Source: Diorhabda sublineata (taxonomy: Eukaryota; Arthropoda; Insecta; Coleoptera; Chrysomelidae). Taken from it: 64,000 nt of DNA. The position numbers and the translations under genes were made by a program. Below the pieces are notes generated by a model. It saw only the letters and a list, made by a program, of their open reading frames with translations, ran no database searches and was not told the DNA's origin. Where the stretch lies: positions 43,972,294-44,036,293 of the forward strand of contig NC_079474.1 in assembly GCF_026230105.1 (NCBI RefSeq). Reading direction: 5' to 3'. Of this stretch, positions 48,473 through 60,875 are shown piece after piece (the stretch's first letter is position 1; each line of letters opens with the position of its first letter).

Positions 48473-48637
48473 CTACAGATTTTTGGCACTTTCCTGGGTA
48501 CGATTATTGAGCTCCATAATTTTGATTTCCCGATCAATTTATATTTAGTCGCCATTTTCAAACTATTCTTATTTATCAATAATGTTCCTAACGTGCTTCT
48601 TGGAATTCTCTCTCTAGCGAAATTTTATCAAGTTAGT
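48473..48637. other. Short unassigned gap
   Basis: Nothing recognised. Confidence 0.4.
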
Positions 48638-48943
48638 TCATCCCAATTTACCCATATCAAAAATCGACTTGATAGAATCCATAATTTGGCCAACATAACA
48701 GATTGAGAACGTTTTGAAATTATGGTCACCTTTCAAGTTATTCATAAATTCATTTCGAACAACAATCTTGTCATACATATAAGATGATAATTTTTCAGGA
48801 AACTCTTCTATGATTTTACTCGAAAAATCATATGTACTTCTTTTAGAATGTTCTTCCAAGATCTCTATTTGCAATTTGTTAATATCTCCTAATTTCACGT
48901 GTCTCAATACTTTCATAAATCTTACTCCAGAATTTAACAACAT
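48638..48943 (-). other. Unassigned open frame, protein-like
   Basis: A 101-codon minus-strand frame, rich in charged residues and more protein-like than its surroundings, contains KLGDINKLQIEILEEHSKRS, then IIEEFPEKLSSYMYDKIVV. The layout vaguely resembles the C-linker of insect HCN/CNG-like channels (helix, then x-ILxxFPExLxxxIxxHxxxxLL). No transmembrane or cyclic-nucleotide-binding part is recognisable nearby. The start codon is TTG, so it would have to be an exon or a decayed gene piece. The identity is a guess. Confidence 0.25.
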
Positions 48944-50039
48944 ATATTCAACATCCCGTCATTTTACCTCCGAAACATTTTCACGATTGAATATTTTCGT
49001 ATTGGAAATAGCGACGAAATTTGCGTATTAAATGATATGGAAATTACTATCATCAAAGGTATTAACGGGAACTCTAATAAAGGGGATAGAGCTATATTAT
49101 TTGATACCATGATCAATAACCATTCACATTGATTTCTGTAACCAAACACCCCAGAATTGTATCAGGGGTAACTGTTACGTTACGTTAAGTTTTTTTGTTG
49201 GTTTTACATTATAGAAATTGTTATTTAACTAATAACTGTTTCGGAAGTTACTTTGCAAGCTACGTCAGTACCCTAGGGATAATTCTACGTATCTCACTAG
49301 AGTTCAGTTGAATAACGTTCCAAGTCTTTATCAAATTGTGTAGATTTTGGTATTTTGATAGGGACGTTAAGGGGTTAGGAATATTGAGAAACATTATAAA
49401 AAGGTATTTTCAAATAATTGTTTTCTTCTCCTTTGATTATTTTATTTCCCAAAAGTAAAAATATAGCGTTATTACATCATGCTTTGACTTGATTTCACCA
49501 AAATTTGAAAGAAAAAAATTGATAATTGTTGAAGTTATGGAAGTTTGTCTTGATCCACCGCAGCTGAAGCTCGTTACGGTGACCATCACAAATCCTTGGC
49601 GATACATCGAAAATCAATCAGTTTAATTACTAGATAATCAAGTGCCTAATTGAAACTTTTTGTTTTTTAAAGTAACAAAATTCAGGAAATTTAGTTAATT
49701 TAAACAGTTTATTGTTTATAAAAGGCATTTTTTTATGTTTTTCAAAAGAGGTATACATATCATTGGAATCTACCCAGTAGTTTATGAGTTACAGTGGCCA
49801 CCAGTTAAAAAAACATAGTTTTAAGAAAAATGCATAGACGGGGATTATTAGAGCTTCACTCAAAAAATTACATACAGGAAAGTGACAATGACAATAGTCA
49901 GCGAACAATATGAGTAGCTATTTACTAAAAAGTAAGATAGCTATTAGAAGGTTTGTAAATAGATCACTAGGAACCATATCAACTGGTGAACCATACCTAT
50001 TAACCAATTCATAGAAACAATACTCCTGCCTCAGTATTC
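48944..50039. other. Unassigned A+T-rich stretch
   Basis: Nothing supported. Confidence 0.4.
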
Positions 50040-51460
50040 AAAAAGAATATTTTTATACCCAATCTAGTTCTGAACTATCTTTTGATCATACTCCTGTTTC
50101 AATCACATTGAGCAATCAAATAATAGAAAAAGAAACATCTGAAAAGAAGCTTGGGCAAATAATGTATTCTTTTGGTTAGCTTATTAGTTCTCCAAGTGCT
50201 TCTACATTAATAATACGCTCGAACATTTTATGAAATCAATACAAACAGCAACATGGGGTTCAGCTCCAGTTAAAGATAGAATCACCGCATTACAAGTACT
50301 ACCATTGAACATTAATTGAACAAAAAATTACGGCCAACGGAAATTGAGGAAAATCTGGCAAATAACACAAGCTTCTGCTGACAAGACGAAGTTGAATGAA
50401 GCAGCTTTGAACTCTGAACCGTACTCAATAATAATAAAGTATAGAACTCCTTAAGGAAGTTAACCACAAAATACTCAGAACAGGTCTTAGAACTCTACCC
50501 CCTAGAGTCTTCATATAAAACGGTAAACTGGAATTTCTGGAACCCTTGGTGATACTCATACTGAACATATTGTTTATACTACCACTACTTGGTTATCGAT
50601 ACGCGAGTCGCCAGTTGTAGGGGTAGTGTAAATAATGTATTCAGTATTTATAAATAGCAGATGAACTCCAAAAAATCTACCAAATATGACCTAATTAATT
50701 TCAAAACCTTGCAGGAACTATCAGTATTAAAAATCATACCAATCATAAAAGTCACCAAAATGTGGGAAAAATCTTTTGGAGATAAAAAAATCGTTTGGTT
50801 GGATTCTTAGATATCGTCCGGGCAGTCAAGAAGGTCTGGCAAAATGAATTACTATACGAATCCTATAATCCTACCTGCAAGACACTTTCAAGTCAAAATT
50901 CAAAATAATATCATAACTCTGTATCCAATAATGTCAGGAGTTCCACATAAGAATGAACTTGGTCCGATACTTTATCTTATGTATACAACTGATATTCTGA
51001 CACACAACAACGGTTATGTTACTCGTGGTTAACAATTTTGGAAATTGAGTGAATGGAAATTAATCTATTTTTGTTAACTTCACCCAACAGAGAGAGACTT
51101 GTCCAACTGTAGTAGTCTGCATCTTCTGCAGCAAAAACAAAGTGCAAGTATTTTGGAAATCATCTGGAGAGACGATTAACCTGGAGAGCACAGATACTAA
51201 ATTCGAGACGGCTATTGGAACTGAAGCTCAGTAAACTGTACTGGTCGGAGTAAGAATCAACAGCAAGCTGTTACTATACAAAGTCACACTGAAACCCATC
51301 TGGAGTTATGGTATACAACTAAGGTCATTGCAACCAACTAAAATATAGAAGTTCTAGAAAGATTTCTGTCAGAATACTTGCAAATAGAAGGGGTTGTTAT
51401 TGGATGATGACATGAGGTTTAACATCAGTAAAATATAACTTATACAAATGAATAATGAAT
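50040..51460 (+). mobile_element. Jockey-like LINE remnant, interrupted by a palindrome-family repeat
   Basis: Blocks in order: SSSELSFDHTPVSITLSNQI (50064-50125), the endonuclease SDH block with the first S changed; FMKSIQTATWGSAPVKD (50230-50280); QITQASADKTKLNEAAL (50360-50410), the linker; then, after foreign sequence at about 50560-50770, FLDIVRAVKKVWQNEL (50793-50850), the RT first-aspartate block; ILPARHFQVKIQNNI and SGVPHKNELGPILYLMYTTD (50865-50990), the GVPQGSxLGPxLYLLYTAD block; CKYFGNHLERRLTWRAQIL (51140-51200). The FADD box is missing, apparently deleted between 51030 and 51140. Several stops confirm decay. Confidence 0.85.
50560..50770. repeat. Second copy of the 34680-34870 repeat
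   Basis: 'ctacttggttatcgatacgcg', 'gtagtgtaaataatgtattcagta', 'tgaactccaaaaa', 'tatgacctaatta' and 'cagtattaaaaatcatacca' match the reverse complement of 34680-34870 in the same order. It sits between the linker and the RT of the Jockey copy, where it is out of place, so it most likely inserted there. Confidence 0.6.
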
Positions 51461-53185
51461 AAGAATACGCCTGTTTCAAGCTTTCGATGGTTTCCGTCAA
51501 ATAGGGGACAACAAACTAACTTCTAGAGCTTCTAGAGACGTAGTTTCCTTACTAGTTCCTTACCACCGTGTAGTAAATTTCAAATCCACAGAAATGGGCT
51601 AGAAATAATAGTCATCTAAATATACTATCGAACAATATTTGTCGTTCGCGGTAGTTGTATCCACTTTAACGTTATCGATAATGAAATCGATACAATATAC
51701 AATCGATAGCACTTAACATAAAAGTTCATCCTATATTAGAAAAAAAATGTCCACCCTTATTGCACAATATACAATTTTCATTTTACTCTATTATTACTAA
51801 TGATGAATAAATCTAAATTACAAAAGTGAGTAATCTACGATCTATCTTGATTTAACACATTATTCATATGACATGAATTTGAAATTAAATTAAATAAACA
51901 TCAATAGTTTTGAGTTGAATGTTATCGATGTCTGCGTAATCGGGGGAGTTTGAAAACGATTCCACCGTATAATTAATGATATAATACAGGCGTGATTAAA
52001 CGAGTAGGTGTCCAAAACAAGCAACAACGATCGTTCATTATGATTTTAGGGATCGTATTGGGTGGAAAGGCGGAAATAAAACTTACCAATTCGTAAAATA
52101 AACCTATAATTGAAGAGGCGATCAAATTTTACATAAAAAAGGCAAAGTTTATTGTAGTTTTTTTAATTTATTAGATGAAATTAATCATTGGGCACTGAGT
52201 AATAATTTTCTTTCTGTTTTAATTTCAAAATGACAACTATATTAGAAAATTAACTTAACTAACTAATATAAGAATGATATAAAAACATCCTATATAGATT
52301 CCTAAGAGGGAATGCATAAAACGTTTGATCACAAAAAGGAGACAATCAAAAGGATGTTTTTAAAAAAAATTGGATTCAATAACTTCATATTCTCTTGATA
52401 ATAAATTTTTGTGAGTATTTTTTTTTGTAAGACTGCTAAGTGTTTTCATAGTGGGATTGTGGCAAAATTAGAAGTGTACTAACTTTAATATATTCCGAGC
52501 TTTTAAATACTTACAAATTCATTTTCTGGGAATCGTTCAGTTAAAAATTGCAGTATGATAGATTTTTAGATATCTTTTTAAAAACATTAGATTCATCAAA
52601 TTGACAATTCAATATTCAAATTGACGCTTGATAGAAATATTCGCTTCTTTGGCACTATCGAAAATCTGATCTTATTTCTCCTGATTTGTCAAAGTCGAAC
52701 GCTTAGTAACTTCAGAAAAAATTTGGTTCTACGATAGAATAGATTATCGAAAAGATGATCTACGGAGATTTTTTCTCAATTCTCACTGTAGTGGCAAGTC
52801 CTAAAATGCCTAACCTAACCTAACCAAACAAGATATCCTCTTTCATGGATAGACAAAATACTTTTTTTTAGAGGGTTATATACGCTGAAGTATTTATTGA
52901 ACTAGTAGCAAATTTGATAAAAAAACTTGTAAACACGAAACTGCACTTTGAAAAACGTCTGTTTCAACTTGATTCTTGGCCATTTTCGGAATATGTGATG
53001 ATTAAACTATTAGAAATGACTGTGTGCGTGTTTATAAATATATTTTTTTATCTAGATTTTCTGATGTGAAATTGAAGAAGAGAATTACAATTAGGGAGAG
53101 TAAGATTTCCGTACTGCCGAAATCTGATAATTAATCAGAATGGTTTTATCAAGCCAAAATAAAACGAAAATTTAAAATCGAATTT
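51461..53185. other. Unassigned A+T-rich stretch
   Basis: Apart from the telomere-like tract at 52809-52825, nothing is recognised. Confidence 0.4.
52809..52825. repeat. Interstitial telomere-like tract
   Basis: CCTAACCTAACCTAACC is three tandem units of the arthropod telomere repeat (TTAGG on the complementary strand) plus a partial one. Three units can occur by chance or through repair; subtelomeric position is not implied. Confidence 0.6.
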
Positions 53186-53634
53186 TTCGATACATCGCTT
53201 CGTTTCTTCAAGGTTTATTTCTTAACATAGAGATATAGACTAAAACGAATCATATAATAAAACAATAAGAATTTCATGTAGATTTTACATAATTTACTCT
53301 AATATTTCAATAATATATATAAAAAAAAACAACTTGACGAAGCAAAATGGACATCTGGATACAACTTTCATCATTACTTGATGAATATAATTTTCGATAA
53401 TTATAGAAAACCCTGGTAGGCGCTTGGGGATGGAGCCCCGCATAAAAAAATTAAACTATATAACATTTTACGCCAATACGTTTTTTGTTTTTAATTTAGA
53501 CATAAAAAGTTCACAAAGAGAAAGTACTGTCTAATAGCACGTCGTCCCAACAAGAAGAAATTAATAACATAATTTACACATTGTTTATCAGTACAACATG
53601 TATCAATATCTCGAAAACGAAGCGATATATCGAA
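53186..53634. mobile_element. MITE-like element with 20-bp inverted ends
   Basis: TTCGATACATCGCTTCGTTT (53186-53205) recurs as its reverse complement at 53615-53634 with one mismatch, giving an element of about 450 bp. The interior is noncoding and has a G+C-rich patch with a small hairpin 'ggggatggagcccc' near 53428-53441. No target duplication was clear. Confidence 0.55.
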
Positions 53635-55213
53635 CCATTTTATTTCTTATTTATCTTTATTTATCTAAGTTTTATTTTTGGTCAATCTACATGCACAGAA
53701 GTTAATAAAACACATTATTGTTATTATTGTTTGAAATAAAACTAAACTTATTTTCATTCCAAATAAAAGAATGATTGTAATGATATATAAATCAACACCA
53801 TTTATGCTAACCTAAATTTTCCATTTCTTTCAATATGATTTTTGAAAGCCATTATTCTCTTTCGGTATTCTGAAAGAAGTGTGGTAAACAAGTAGCAGCA
53901 ATTTAAGAGTGAAACACAAACAGCCAAAGCTTGGTAAAAGTAAAGAGAGAGCCTTTTTGCTGCATCTGGTCAGACATACATGATTCATGAATATCTTTTA
54001 GTTTAGTCCCTTCAGTTTTAAATACTTGTCAACACTCACCCTTTGATAGGTTCATCGAATCTGCTTCTATAAATTCATCCCCGATTTTTATTATTTCAAT
54101 TATTGCAGCTCAGACAAGATGAGGAGCAACATGAATAAATTTAACTAATGTTGTTCAGATCTTACTAAGAGAATTGAAATTGTTGAAGACTTTTGTGGAT
54201 ATTAATAAAAAACTAATATTTTAGGTAATATCCAAAAGATCTTGAAATTCGCCCAATCTCTAACATTGAACAATTATTTATCTTTGGTATCTAATTTTAA
54301 TTACAAATCAGTTGGTAGAATTGGAATTCAATAAGTTTCGGTTCAGTTTCCATGGCAAATTAATAACGTATTGCGTTAATAAATAATCCAAGTCTTCTTA
54401 TAATTATAACATAGCAAGCATTCCATTAAGTTAAAGTAATTTGTTATGCTCAAAAAATTTCTAATCATTCTTGTTTCTTTCGTTTCTCATACCTCATAGG
54501 TCAAAGGTTGAATTGACTATTTGAAGTATGTTAAATAGGAATGATAAAATGTTTGTGAACTTTAACAGTTTTATTTACAGAAATATGCGTCATATTTTTC
54601 TAAATGTTTTAATCAAAATTTTTTATGGTAGTAATTGATCGTTGAGGTTTTACGAGTAAAATATCTAGATACAACCAATTGCATAGTTCTCTTATTTGGT
54701 TTGTAATTTTTCTCAGCAGAAATATATTAATACATACGAGGTTTTTATTCTATTTATCTGTCCTACTATATTAATCAATTAAGTTTATAATTTTTGTTTT
54801 AATATATTTAGGAGCTCACGCTGGCCATTTGTACAGTACATTTGCTCTATTTTCTCGTTTATTGTATCCTAGTGAAGAAGAAAATCTTTAAAATGGATTT
54901 AAACGGAATATTAGGAATATCAGACTTAAAGGTACAAATAACGAGCCTAAAACAACGTCAACTAATTAAAATAATAAAGGTTGGGTTCCAATACGAGCAA
55001 TAGCCGTTGCAATTATTCATTTACAAATATGTAAAGTACATTTATATAGACATACCTTTCACCTATTAGTTACAAATCGCGAAAAACAATTTTTACTATA
55101 TTTTATTATCTCTTAAACAATTTTGTGAATTAATCTCGACTATTATCCTTGAAAATTGAGAATTGAACATTTCCGAATCCTTGAAAGCAATTCCTTCCCA
55201 TTATTTAATTATT
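53635..55213. other. Unassigned stretch
   Basis: A 36-codon ATG frame at 54893-55003 (MDLNGILGISDLKVQITSLK onward) follows a slightly G+C-richer leader; too short to assign. Nothing else stands out. Confidence 0.3.

Positions 55214-55270
<57 letters not shown>
55214..55270. repeat. (TA)n microsatellite
   Basis: A nearly uninterrupted run of TA dinucleotides, with one 'ac' interruption near its start. Confidence 0.95.
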
Positions 55271-55272
<2 letters not shown>

Positions 55273-55799
55273 CGAACTACATAAAGAAGAATACACAAAT
55301 CACAGAAATTTCTTGGACCGGCCCATACAACAAACAAATCGAAATTGTTACATTTGGAGAAAGCGAAAATTGTCTCAAAACCTTTTTGGAATATACTAAA
55401 AAATCTTTCAAAATCCGAAAACTAAGAGATTACATTAAGGAAGTGTCACCATACAAAAAAATGATAACAGATGACATGCAAAAAGCAGAGATCTAAAAAA
55501 ATTGAACGAGTCCCATTTTTTATACGAAATTAACAAACACAAACTTCTTTAATCAGACCTACCAATCCTGTAGTAGTAATAAATAGGTACTATAGCTATC
55601 CAAAAATGTATAAAATCCTCAGGGTATGAGATAATGATGAAATAAGAGAAAAAACATTCCCAAATTATAAAAAGAATATCTCTAATAACAGATGTCGCAA
55701 AAGTTTTTGAGGATTTTGGATGAACAATTTGGATTTTGAAAGGGTATATCCACTCAGGACGTAATTTCCAACCTTTTCAAAACTCTATAGTGCAATAGA
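55271..55799. other. Unassigned stretch, possibly LINE debris
   Basis: Open frames are short; no block could be matched with confidence. Confidence 0.3.
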
Positions 55800-55995
55800 G
55801 AAGGTGCATATTCCTAGATTTCGGTATGAGAGGTATTCGATACTATAAACCGTATCGATTTGGGGAGTCAGGAATGGGAGAAATCGTATGAGAACTATCC
55901 AAAAGCTATTTGAATGAGAGGAACCAATCAATTCGTGTAAGAGAATTGTTTCGTGGTGTACTATCGATTTTATATTTCTGTAATATACAAACGAA
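55800..55995 (+). mobile_element. LINE RT fragment
   Basis: DFGMRGIRYY (55818-55850) and KSYLNERNQSIRVRELFRGV (55901-55960) resemble the RT segment between the first aspartate block and the GVPQG box (YGIRGxxxxWFKSYLxxRxQxVRxxxxxSxxxxxxxGV). One stop lies between them. Only these two blocks are seen, so the clade is open. Confidence 0.5.
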
Positions 55996-58900
55996 AGGAA
56001 TTCTTTTGCAGAAAGATGTGAATTCATGTAGTTTTGATATGTGATCTAAAATATTAATGCTACTAGAAATGAACGTCTTGTTCTAGTTTCGGAATCTGGA
56101 ATATCAATTATAAAGGATTTTCTTGCATCTTGAATGTAGTGCATTCTTGTATACGGCAAGCTCTGTCAACAAAAACTCATTTTTATGTGATGATAATAAA
56201 TTTTTATGACAATAAATGTGTGTCTGGGGCATGTTTAAAGAAAATAACCAATTTCTAGTTCTATTAACGAAATTTTCGATCTTTTAATTTACCTTTCTGA
56301 TTTCAGCTTTTGTAGGGAGATTAGTTTTGGATATTGTTAATGTTTGGTTTAGTTAAATAAATGGCTAATGCGGAAATGATTTTAGGTTAAAATACTCATG
56401 CAAAATATTTATCGATTTAACATAAGAAATTGAAAAAAATTATTGACTCTTTTACAAAAACATTAAATTTACTTTTTAGGTTATGATATATGTCGTCGTA
56501 TCATTAATGAATATGTAAGAAAACTTATTAAGCTCTAAATAAGGCGACTATGAAGATAAAATAACTTAGGGAACTTCTCCTATAAATCCGCAACTTTATA
56601 AATTAAGCTGCGTAAATGAGACTTTGGCAAAGTCAGATTAATGATGAAAATAAATGTAAATAAGAAACCGAGTATTAAATGAGGTCCCCACCGTCTTGAT
56701 GAATCATTTATTAGGTTTCGTTATATTGAGATTTATTACTATACAAACTTTTGAATTGCCTTTTCTCAATTTATAATTTTACACTGTTGATTAATCTAAT
56801 CGGAGTATTCCAGCAGAAGAGAAACATGATAACAAACTCATGTAATGCCATTAAAAATTAACAACCTGGTTCTACTATAAATGAGTTGAAGTATTGAAAA
56901 CTTGTGTATGCTTTCTCACTCGGAAGGTAAAGGTTTTCGATGTTGAAACCAGTTGTATTATTTCCCTTCGTCGTAGATTTGGCTGATGAAGGCGCTTAGC
57001 AGGCTACAGGAAAACCACAGATAAATCTTAAAACCGACGAATGGACGGGTTGAATTCAGGATTCATTTAACGGCAATAGAGGAACCGTCGAAGAAGACTA
57101 TGAAATTTTTTGGTGAACCATCTAGTAGTCCAGAAGGTAAGAAGAGTATTTTTAGCAAGGATTCTGCTCGATTTTATGGTACGAATCAAGTATCGGGATT
57201 GTGGGTAATTTATAGGAGATTGGGGCTACGTTAGTGTGTTCGAAGGGCCAATTTGGGGCCAATAGGTATAATACAATGGAGCGAGACACTTGCTTCTTCA
57301 CTTGTTGCTTTTCATCTATATACTGTATATGATTCTTCATGAGAAACTAAAGAGTTTCCGAGAACTCACTTAAGTGAAATTGGGTTAATTTCATAATCCC
57401 CCCCATGTGGGGGTATTAAGTCCCAGTTGATTTTTTTCTTGACCAAATATTCCGGAACGTTATCATCATGTTTAGAATTAGAGATAATATTATATAATTC
57501 AATTAAATAGTCATTCACACAACCTACTAAATTCGTATCATTATCTGAAAATATGTCATTCGGTTTGCTTCGTCGAGAAATATGTTGACAGCAGATCTTT
57601 AATTAGTTATATGTGAACGGCTTTAACTGCGAAACAAACAAATATGCTAATATAGGTTCGAATTATGTAACGTATTTTCCTCAACCAAAATAAGACCTAC
57701 ATAATCTACTTCACATTGCGTGAAGGCTCGTTCTGATGGACTAATTCGTCACCTAGGTAAATTCCTCATAAAAAAATTTGCAGTTTGAGCTTGAAACAAC
57801 ATATACAATTCTTAATTACCTTCTTAATTCTTATTTTTTCGTTATTAAGCCAATATTGGAGACATATTATCGACAAAACATTTTGTACTCCGACGTATTG
57901 ACATTACCGTTGTTGCCGCGCCTGAATCAGCACTTGTATCAGCAGTATTTTTGGATTGACTGCTTGCAGACAAAACCTTTTGGAGTAGGTGATTGGGTAA
58001 GATGTAGTAGGTCGAAAGTATATTTCATACGTGTGAAATAAGGTAACGGGGTGGGTTCGTTTGAATTTTCCCTTTTCGTTCTTTGATCGTCTCCGTACTT
58101 TAGCCAGAGTAACGTTCAAATTGACCATTCAATTGAGCACTTCCAAATAACCGACCTTCCTATGGATCTCGAAACCTCCTCTCAGAGCATCAAGCGAAAA
58201 TTACGTGGTAATGGTTGGTAATGTGTGAGGTATCGTTAGCATTTGAATGGATTATTTCTAGAAGGTTTCGAGATGCTAGATGCTGCAAAATACGTAAAAT
58301 AAGTTCAAATAGTACATAGAAAGAGGGCTAAAATGAAACCTTGTGGAATGCCAGTCAAGTGGATGAAAGGTTGAGATATGTCTGTCTCTATAGTGGCGCA
58401 GTAACAAAATAAAGAACAAGAGTCTATGGTCAGCTCAGGACAAGTTAATATCGGTTCCAGAAGTTATAAAAAGTGATCCCACAGAAGGCTTTGGTTAAAA
58501 ATAAAACTTTTGGCTCAATTAAATAGCTTAAAAACGGTCATATTATCGGAATTTTGAGGATCTGTGTTAAAACAATTTAATATAGTCTCTAAACTTACAA
58601 GGTGTTGATGCAGATGTAGGGCTCCAGGTTCTACGAGTCCCTCATCACTTTCATAGAACAAAAGGGGATCTTTTGATGCTTTTGAAGAATCTGGGGAGAG
58701 AAAATGCTCAGAAGAATATAGAAGCATCCACAGGAGAATAATTAAGAGGAAGAAACTAGACAAGGACGTGACTATTTTAGAGTCAATACCTTCTTCCAAA
58801 TATGCGACTGTTAAGCAAGTTTAGAAGACGCAAATATTCTTATGATGCAACCGCTAATTTTGTATTTGTAGGCAAATTGGATACAATATCTGAACCGGAA

Positions 58901-60689
58901 GTGAGAGCCAACGCCATAAGACTCCAGGAATTATACCCACTTGATCATGAGCTTAAGACAACTTAACCTATCTATTAAAGAAACAGATTCAAAGGAAGCA
59001 TTTCCATATACAGAAATAACATTACGGATTTCTCTGTGGACATTTGTTCATCATTAAAAATGTAGATATTTGATAAATGGTGTTTTTTGTATGGTCTTGT
59101 TTCATTATTAAACTATTTTTTTCCTTGATTTATGGGACGGCAAAACTAATCGGTCCAAGGCGACAAACCTCAAAATACGCCGCTGGTAGAGGGAGGTTCA
59201 GTCATTAAAAACAAGATCGAAAGCATTCTGGCTGATCAGTGTTTTAGGTGACTGCTTGGGTTATGATCAGTTTTTTTCATATTGTATGCATAAATTCGAA
59301 GGGGAATGCATCAATATATTGTCTTTGTTGTAATCTATGTTCTATTATGTGTTCATCCAAGTCTTAATCAACCTCGATGTAAATGAGAAAAACTAATGAT
59401 CTTGCACTGGAAGTTCTGAAAATTTTGTTGATGGTACGTTACTGACTTTTTATTGAAAATTATTGTAATAATTCAACGAGGTTATAACTGTACAACTTTT
59501 GGAAATTAACAAGGTTAGCATAAATTTTTAGAAAACCTGCAACCATCAATATACAACCTAACGACCCGCTATTTCATAAAAAAAATCATTTTCTTTCTTC
59601 ATATCTCATAAATGTCGTAACACTAAATTTTATTGGTATTGATTTCTAAGACATAGCGAATATAAAATAACGGTGTTTGGATTATTTACAAAGCGTGAGG
59701 GGTATATCACAAATTCGGTTTTTTTCTTGGAAAAAATATGTGTGTCTTTAGGAGAAATGTATACAAAAAGTGGCTGATACAATGTACTGAATATAATTTT
59801 TTTTAAATAAGTGCAAAAAACTGACTTCAAAGCTTCATTTAGGTATGGAGATAAGGAAGGTTAGGTTGATATAAAATCACAACTAGTAACTGTAACTGTG
59901 TGTTTGCGGATGGCAAGAGAATTATCGAACACCCTGTATATTGACTGAAGAATCGTAAAAGATGGAATGATTTTATTCATTATATAATTAAATTATGTTT
60001 TTTAACTGAACTGAAATTATGTTGCATATAACACTTTTTCATTAGTTTCGTTAACAGCCTTTTACATTTTACACAGAAACTGGTTTCCAATAAATGGATT
60101 ACCAGTTTATATTTGCGTCTATTGTGAACGTAAACATATAAAAATTAAATTTTCATGTACTCTTTTTAGTTGATTGCAATTAGCGTAGGTGAAACTAATT
60201 ATTTAAAGTGTCAAAATCAGGATAACGAACTTTCTGCATTCAACAAACGCTAATTACTGACTAACGAACATTTTTAATTGAAAAAAAAAAACAAAAACTG
60301 GACTTTCAGAAACGGATATGAAATAGTCTTTATAGCTTGATTACTGAAGCTTAACTCGTAAATAGTATCGGTATTTTTGGTAACGTAGGTAATTTTTGAC
60401 TAGATAAATTCCAGCAACATTTCGGCCATCGAATGTCACTCAATTTTTATCAAACGACGTACATGTATTTTTATTCTAATAGAATAGTCAATTCAGAAGA
60501 AACATTCCAATGTAAACACAAATAAAATACACATTTTTCGAATATTGTGTAAGTAAGTAAGAAAAGTACGCAGTGCGGTCCAAGAGCTCTTAACTCAACA
60601 TAGAAGGAAAATACATAAATAGAAAACTGTTATATATTATCAATATATACTTCTTCTATTTTCTTACACTTTTAGTACGTCTAATTAAA
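55996..60689. other. Unassigned A+T-rich stretch with small inverted repeats
   Basis: No coding block recognised in 4.7 kb. A perfect 12-bp inverted repeat (atctcgaaacct / aggtttcgagat) lies at 58166-58177 and 58263-58274. A C-run/G-run pair sits at about 57400-57416. 'GAACACCCTGTATA' at 59927-59940 resembles a TACAGGGTGTTC transposon end. The 94-codon frame 58515-58799 has a hydrophobic run but a TTG start. Confidence 0.35.
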
Positions 60690-60875
60690 GATTCAATGCT
60701 TCTATGTGATGTAACTTTAGAGTCAAAATGTTCCCACATCTGTTTAATTACATTGTCGTTGATACATCTTTTACCCCTTAACTTGTCCTTAAGTTTTGCC
60801 AACAAAAAAATAGTCATACGGAGCCTGATCAGGACTATATGGTGGGTTTTGGATCTCTGTGAGCCATATTCGTGT
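60690..60875 (-). mobile_element. mariner transposase C-terminal remnant
   Basis: Minus-strand NPPYSPDQAPYDYFF (60800-60850) is the mariner PPYSPDLAPSDYFLF motif with the third catalytic aspartate. In the next frame, KLKDKLRGKRCINDNVIKQM (60738-60797) is the following block (KLKxxLRGKRFxSDDEVI). A single frame change separates them. Nothing of the N-terminal half is readable on the far side. Confidence 0.8.

Noticed and set aside
54050..54150. Possible host exon ending in a GGTGAGT donor on the minus strand
   Set aside because: The open stretch is about 25 codons, preceded by a stop, with no matching acceptor or domain.
57396..57420. C-run/G-run inverted repeat as a terminator or regulatory hairpin
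   Set aside because: It is short, sits in no gene context and is easily explained by a simple homopolymer palindrome.
58515..58799. 94-codon frame with a hydrophobic run
   Set aside because: It starts with TTG and has no homology I recognise; hydrophobic runs are common in A+T-rich random frames.
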